A stretch of 11,555 nucleotides of DNA. Source: CANHCC01 sp040381555. Its GTDB lineage: Bacteria; Bacteroidota; Bacteroidia; J057; RFSG01. The first letter of the stretch is position 1. Each line of letters begins with the position of its first letter. Shown in pieces: positions 8,534-11,555 of this stretch. The notes beneath the pieces are model-generated. The model searched no databases. It was not told the origin of the DNA and was given only the letters and a program-made list of their open reading frames with translations. The translations under genes and the position numbers were made by a program. The stretch covers positions 1 through 11,555 of the forward strand of contig JBEIHC010000093.1 in the NCBI GenBank assembly GCA_040381555.1. The letters run 5' to 3'.

Positions 8534-8702
8534 ATAAAAATTTGGGTATTGTCATCTATAGGTAAATAGATTGGATTTCAGGAAATACATTTTATTAAAC
8601 CAATAGATTATACTAATTAGCAGGAGTCTTTAACGGTTTAGTATTCACGAGAGGTGGGGAGGTTAACACCAAGTAAAAATAGAGTGAACTTCTAGATATT
8701 CT

Positions 8703-10217
8703 TTATTTGGTTTCTATTTCAGAGCCTCCCAAGATTTCCTCTTCCTGATTTTGGGGTATTCGATACACTCTTATGCTGCCTCTTTCCAGAATCAGACTGT
8801 CGATGATGCCTGCCTCTACAGCTATTTTATCAATACTTCTTGAATCAGAATATAGATAGCGTGCCCCCAAATTCTTCCATTTATTCAATTGCTCAGCACT
8901 TGGTTCATCTTTCTGGAAAGCCCATCCTTTTTTATGGATATAGTAAAAAAATATATAACTGGATTCGTCGTTTCCCGCAATACATAAAGCGTCTTCCGGA
9001 ACAGCTTTCCTCAGCTCATCCTGATAAATCAGAAGGTCTGGATTAAATCCGGGTTGTTCCGGATTCCATCGGGTTTGCATGCGCAACCAAGCCGTTAGGG
9101 GCAATAGAAGCAATAGTGCAAAGGCTGCAGTTCGCACATAGGGAAAAGGACTCCTCATAAATCCCTGTATCCCATATCCAATGGCAGCAAAGAGTAAAGG
9201 ATAAAATGGAAATAAATAATAATCATGCACCTTGGCAATCATATTCAGTTCAAATAAAAAATAAGCCAGTAGGGCAATTCCTAAGAGGGAAAATGGCCAG
9301 TAGTTGAGAGGTAATTTCCGTTTAAAAATGTAGAATAATCCCAGTATGAAAAAGGGCATGGCAGCATAATTGACCAGAAGTTCGGGTAAAGTAGAAATGA
9401 GATTGTGTACAAAATAATCTGCCAATTGACCGAAGGGCACGGTATTCTCCATCAGCCCTTGCACTATTCCATTTCCTTTCCAACCGGGGATTACTTCCAG
9501 ATACCACCAAACAGGGGGAACAAGGGCAAGTATCAGTTGGACTAATTTTCCTATGGCTTCCGGAAGAGGAGTTGCTTTTTGTTTGAGCTTAAACCATCCT
9601 AAATTTTCAAGAATAGAACAGGCTGGTATTAGGAAAAATATCCCGAAGGGAAGTTTACACAAGGTGCCTAAACTGAGGAGGACTAAACCCAGAATATATT
9701 TTAGTCCTTTATTCTTCCAACAAAGAGCCATTCCCCAAATAGAGAGTGCCAGAGCAAATACATCTGGAATGGGATTAAGGGTATAGTAGTAAAAGGCTGG
9801 AGAAAAAGTAAATGCCCAGGCAGAAAGGCCAGCAATCCAAGAATCTTGAAGCAGTCTTCGGAGGAAGAAAAACATACCGAGTATGCAAGCAATTCCGGTG
9901 AGGAACATAAAAATTCGGGTAACCAGAATGGATCTACCTGTCAGGGGATAAATACCGGCAATTAACCATTGCATGAGGGGAAATTCCATTCGGAAAATTC
10001 CCTCTTCCGTTCCTCGGTTATTTCTTCGAGGGTTGAAGATATTTCGATCTTCTTCATGGAAGCTGTCAATGGTGCTTTGGGTTTGGGTTTGTCTCCATAC
10101 ATGCACGCTCATGAGTTCTTTGGAGAAATGAGGTAGGTGCATAAGCAGACTAAGTAAAATGGCTGCGAGTAAAACTATGCTGGAAATATGCTTATTATGA
10201 GATCCGAAAGTATTCAA
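8703..10217 (-). CDS. Polytopic GT-C membrane glycosyltransferase with WRQ loop (ArnT/PMT_2-like)
   Basis: This is an integral membrane glycosyltransferase of 504 residues from the chosen TTG start at 10217. The open frame extends to another TTG at 10238 (511 residues), but that codon lies inside a perfect -7 promoter box. No ATG or GTG is available until one inside TM1. TM1 (ISSIVLLAAILLSLLMHL) is followed by the first external loop HVWRQTQTQSTIDSF, where many GT-C proteins have an Asp/Glu pair. WRQ-loop relatives, as far as I know, form a subgroup of PMT_2-type proteins. Further family-like segments are MEFPLMQWLIAGIYPLTGR, NPIPDVFALALSIWGMALCW, KVHDYYLFPFYPLLFA and a soluble C-terminal domain of about 115 residues. 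The role is probably transfer of a sugar from a lipid-phosphate carrier outside the inner membrane; substrates are unknown. The neighbouring downstream GT-C gene suggests a shared glycan pathway. Confidence 0.72.
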   Translation of the reverse strand: MNTFGSHNKHISSIVLLAAILLSLLMHLPHFSKELMSVHVWRQTQTQSTIDSFHEEDRNIFNPRRNNRGTEEGIFRMEFPLMQWLIAGIYPLTGRSILVTRIFMFLTGIACILGMFFFLRRLLQDSWIAGLSAWAFTFSPAFYYYTLNPIPDVFALALSIWGMALCWKNKGLKYILGLVLLSLGTLCKLPFGIFFLIPACSILENLGWFKLKQKATPLPEAIGKLVQLILALVPPVWWYLEVIPGWKGNGIVQGLMENTVPFGQLADYFVHNLISTLPELLVNYAAMPFFILGLFYIFKRKLPLNYWPFSLLGIALLAYFLFELNMIAKVHDYYLFPFYPLLFAAIGYGIQGFMRSPFPYVRTAAFALLLLLPLTAWLRMQTRWNPEQPGFNPDLLIYQDELRKAVPEDALCIAGNDESSYIFFYYIHKKGWAFQKDEPSAEQLNKWKNLGARYLYSDSRSIDKIAVEAGIIDSLILERGSIRVYRIPQNQEEEILGGSEIETK

Positions 10218-10235
10218 GTTTATTATTAGTGCAGG

Positions 10236-10243
10236 CAAAGATA
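10236..10243 (-). promoter_or_regulatory. Candidate -7 promoter box for the 504-residue GT-C gene
   Basis: On the minus strand this reads TATCTTTG, a full match to TAnnTTTG. It ends exactly 18 nt before the TTG at 10217, the same spacing as between TAATTTTG and the nuoF ATG. The box contains the more upstream in-frame TTG (10238), so a transcript started here could not use that codon. The -33 position has only a poor match. Confidence 0.5.
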
Positions 10244-10788
10244 CAAATTTGAAATAGTTTGACCAGTGGTATTGTAATGAAATTGTATCCTGGCGGAGAT
10301 GACCTTTGAGAAAGAATTTGGGTTTGCTCTGTCTTATAGGAATAGATTAGGTTCATTCCTTGTTCTGCCCAGAGAAAAGTTTATTGAAACGCAATGGAAA
10401 TAGGTTAATGCAGAGTGTGGCGAGCGTTTCTTTCTTGGTAGTGATTTTTTCCGGTGAAGAATGTATAGTGGGATTGTCAATAACACAGATTGAAGTGAAA
10501 TACATTCTGAGTGATAAGTAAATTGAAGTCTGGGTTCTGCTTTATTAAAGTATGTGAGTTGGGAGGTTGAGATTGGGATTGTTTTATAAATGATTCTAAC
10601 CCATCTAAAAGTGAGAATAGCCAAAAATTGGAAAGGCCAGGAATTGGGTGTTTTCTAAAATAATCAGTTGGTAAATTATATTGTTTCTTCGCCATTAATT
10701 ATGGGTTATGGATAATTACCTTTAAAGAGACTGGTTAAGGATTGTCATATTTAAAGGTTTCACAGAGAATAAAATTTATTAAAAAGCA
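10244..10788. other. AT-rich intergenic DNA without a supported gene
   Basis: The stretch has only short overlapping frames on the minus strand (10334-10624 and 10477-10695). Their translations show no domain or recognisable family, and they overlap each other, so at most one could be real. I see no tRNA, terminator or strong palindrome here. It may be decayed coding sequence or a spacer in front of the repeat cluster. Confidence 0.4.
10477..10695 (-). CDS. Doubtful small hypothetical protein (72 residues)
   Basis: The frame begins MAKKQYNLPTDYFRKHPIPG, which looks protein-like, followed by a hydrophobic patch (NFWLFSLLDGLESF). The second half is rich in Gln, Asn and Ser, as expected of translated AT-rich noncoding DNA. 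There is no signal peptide, known motif, Shine-Dalgarno or -7 box match near the ATG at 10695. It could be the start of a decayed gene or a chance frame. I do not recognise it and assign no function. Confidence 0.15.
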   Translation of the reverse strand: MAKKQYNLPTDYFRKHPIPGLSNFWLFSLLDGLESFIKQSQSQPPNSHTLIKQNPDFNLLITQNVFHFNLCY

Positions 10789-10864
10789 GCCGGTCGCTGA
10801 GTAAGCCCCATCTGAGATATACTATTTAAAAGCATTTTAGGGAGGGGCTGTATCGAAGCGCGGC
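10789..10864 (+). repeat. REP-like imperfect palindrome, copy A
   Basis: A 76-nt foldback with stacked helices. The outer stem GCCG (10789-10792) pairs with CGGC (10861-10864), CGCT (10795-10798) with AGCG (10857-10860), and AGCCCC (10804-10809) with GGGGCT (10844-10849). An asymmetric internal loop lies between the last two helices, GAGTA (10799-10803) opposite GTATCGA (10850-10856). The apical part contains a small hairpin, TAAAA-GCA-TTTTA (10827-10839). A second copy in opposite orientation is at 11396-11472. Whether it acts as DNA (REP/BIME type, nucleoid or transposase site) or as RNA cannot be decided from sequence. Confidence 0.75.
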
Positions 10865-11066
10865 GGTAGGTTTGCATGGCATCCTACATTTATGGAATCA
10901 AGGGATTGGCAAGTTCATTAATATTTTAATAAGCGTCCGTTTCTTGAATTTTATATTTCAATTTATGAATAATAATTATGCAACAATACAAATGAAATAT
11001 TGCTCTGTTATTTAAACCCACAGTAAATGGCAAAGAACCATTATATTTTGGATTGGTGCTTCGAGA

Positions 11067-11171
11067 CTCCCTTTGTGGGTGCACCCTAACTGCGGGTTTC
11101 TGTATGTTGAGTTTCAACCTACCCTGCTGCGGCAGCTATAACCATTGATTACGGGGCACCCACAAGGGGAG
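11067..11171. repeat. Long foldback, copy C (19-bp arms)
   Basis: The arms 11067-11085 and 11153-11171 pair over 19 positions, with 17 Watson-Crick pairs, one G-T wobble (11072/11166) and one mismatch (11083/11155). The 67-nt loop contains a local hairpin GTTGA-GTT-TCAAC and the near-palindrome GCTGCGGCAGC. Just outside the arms, TGCT (11057-11060) can pair with AGCA (11182-11185) around an internal loop that begins TCGAGA, which resembles the TCGATAC of copy B read on the same strand. It may be a distant relative of copies A and B or a different repeat family. No T-tract follows, so a terminator is unlikely. Confidence 0.65.
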
Positions 11172-11262
11172 CCCCTACGGCAGCATAATTTATAATTAGG
11201 TTTAATCCCATTCAATCAACAGGTTAATTAATTTCTCGCTGTAAAATGAAAACTGTCACCCA

Positions 11263-11279
11263 ATTCCACAAGATGGAAT
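11263..11279. repeat. Small palindrome
   Basis: ATTCCA and TGGAAT form a perfect 6-bp stem around the loop CAAGA. It is short enough to be chance in AT-rich DNA. It is listed because it lies inside the foldback cluster and no gene explains the sequence around it. Confidence 0.25.
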
Positions 11280-11395
11280 GCTATTTAGTAGTTAAAGATT
11301 CTACCAGAAAAATAATTTTATTGGATAATTTGGCTCTACGCATTATTTAGTGGGTAATTTTTTTTATGTATATTAAGGTATTCTTCGAATTATCC

Positions 11396-11472
11396 GCCCG
11401 GGCACTTCGATACGCCCCCACACTATATTAATGAACGACACAATTTCATTGGGGGCTACTCAGCGACCGGGC
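11396..11472 (-). repeat. REP-like imperfect palindrome, copy B (inverted)
   Basis: A 77-nt foldback equivalent to copy A read on the minus strand. The outer stem pairs GCCCGG (11396-11401) with CCGGGC (11467-11472). The inner stem pairs GCCCCC (11414-11419) with GGGGGC (11451-11456). On the minus strand CGCT faces AGTG, including one G-T wobble. The internal loop is again GAGTA opposite GTATCGA, identical to copy A. The apical sequence is unrelated to that of copy A, but it too contains a hairpin, AATGAA with TTCATT (11430-11435 and 11445-11450). Flanking CAGCC on the 5' side and GGCGG on the 3' side are also shared. Confidence 0.75.
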
Positions 11473-11473
11473 T

Positions 11474-11500
11474 GTTAAACCTGATATATTCAGGTTTAAC
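11474..11500. repeat. Perfect 11-bp palindrome beside copy B
   Basis: GTTAAACCTGA (11474-11484) and TCAGGTTTAAC (11490-11500) form a perfect 11-bp stem around the loop TATAT. Two more outer pairs (11473/11101-type wobble excluded; 11472 with 11502 and a wobble at 11473/11501) are possible but would compete with the outer stem of copy B. There is no T-tract, so it is not a standard terminator. It could be an operator or part of a composite repeat, since it starts 1 nt after copy B ends. No gene is visible to its right within the window. Confidence 0.7.
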
Positions 11501-11555
11501 GGATATTCTAGATTTGGATAGCGAGATAGTATCAAATAAGTCTTTTAATCTTCGA

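Noticed and set aside
10334..10624. A 96-codon minus-strand frame in the gene-poor region
   Set aside because: It overlaps another short frame, and its translation has an irregular mix of residues with no motif, typical of AT-rich noncoding DNA.
10926..11117. A 63-codon minus-strand frame reaching into foldback C
   Set aside because: It runs into the arm of the palindrome and has an unlikely composition; the palindrome explains this sequence better.
10789..11500. CRISPR array or tandem repeat array
   Set aside because: The repeats are palindromic, inverted with respect to each other and unevenly spaced, with no regular repeat-spacer unit and no cas gene.
10844..11500. Intrinsic terminators in the foldback cluster
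   Set aside because: None of the hairpins A, B, C or 11474-11500 is followed by a T-tract on either strand, and no gene ends beside them.

Overview
The window reads as chromosomal DNA of a free-living, respiring member of the Bacteroidota. The pointers are the style of the three metabolic proteins, start codons with no Shine-Dalgarno sequence, upstream matches to the Bacteroidota -7 promoter element TAnnTTTG, and a moderate, AT-leaning base composition. This placement comes from motif recognition, not from a database search.

Left part (about 160-5575, all on the minus strand): a compact energy-metabolism operon transcribed nuoF, then sucA, then odhB. The gaps are 36 and 19 bp. A TAATTTTG promoter box lies just upstream of nuoF, and a textbook intrinsic terminator follows odhB. 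SucA (E1) and OdhB (E2) are the specific parts of the 2-oxoglutarate dehydrogenase complex, whose shared E3 is not in the window. NuoF is the NADH-binding FMN/4Fe-4S subunit of respiratory complex I. The operon therefore couples a major NADH-producing TCA step to the subunit through which NADH enters the respiratory chain. No other nuo gene is visible next to nuoF.

Middle part (about 5576-10243): three glycosyltransferase genes. One plus-strand gene encodes a soluble, CgeB-like GT-B enzyme. Two minus-strand genes encode polytopic GT-C membrane proteins (GT39/PMT_2-like). They probably belong to surface-glycan or glycolipid assembly, but they do not form a tight operon and their substrates cannot be read from sequence. 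The upstream GT-C gene appears to start at a TTG, because a perfect -7 promoter box covers the longer TTG start.

Right part (about 10244-11555): 1.3 kb with no convincing gene, but rich in foldback DNA. It holds two 76/77-nt imperfect palindromes in opposite orientation. Their stems differ by compensatory changes, while an asymmetric internal loop (GAGTA opposite GTATCGA) is identical in both. Between them lies a third, larger foldback that shares part of the motif, and next to the right-hand copy is a perfect 11-bp palindrome. This REP-like or structured-RNA-like repeat cluster is the most unusual material in the window. I see no defence system, CRISPR array, transposase, tRNA or rRNA.
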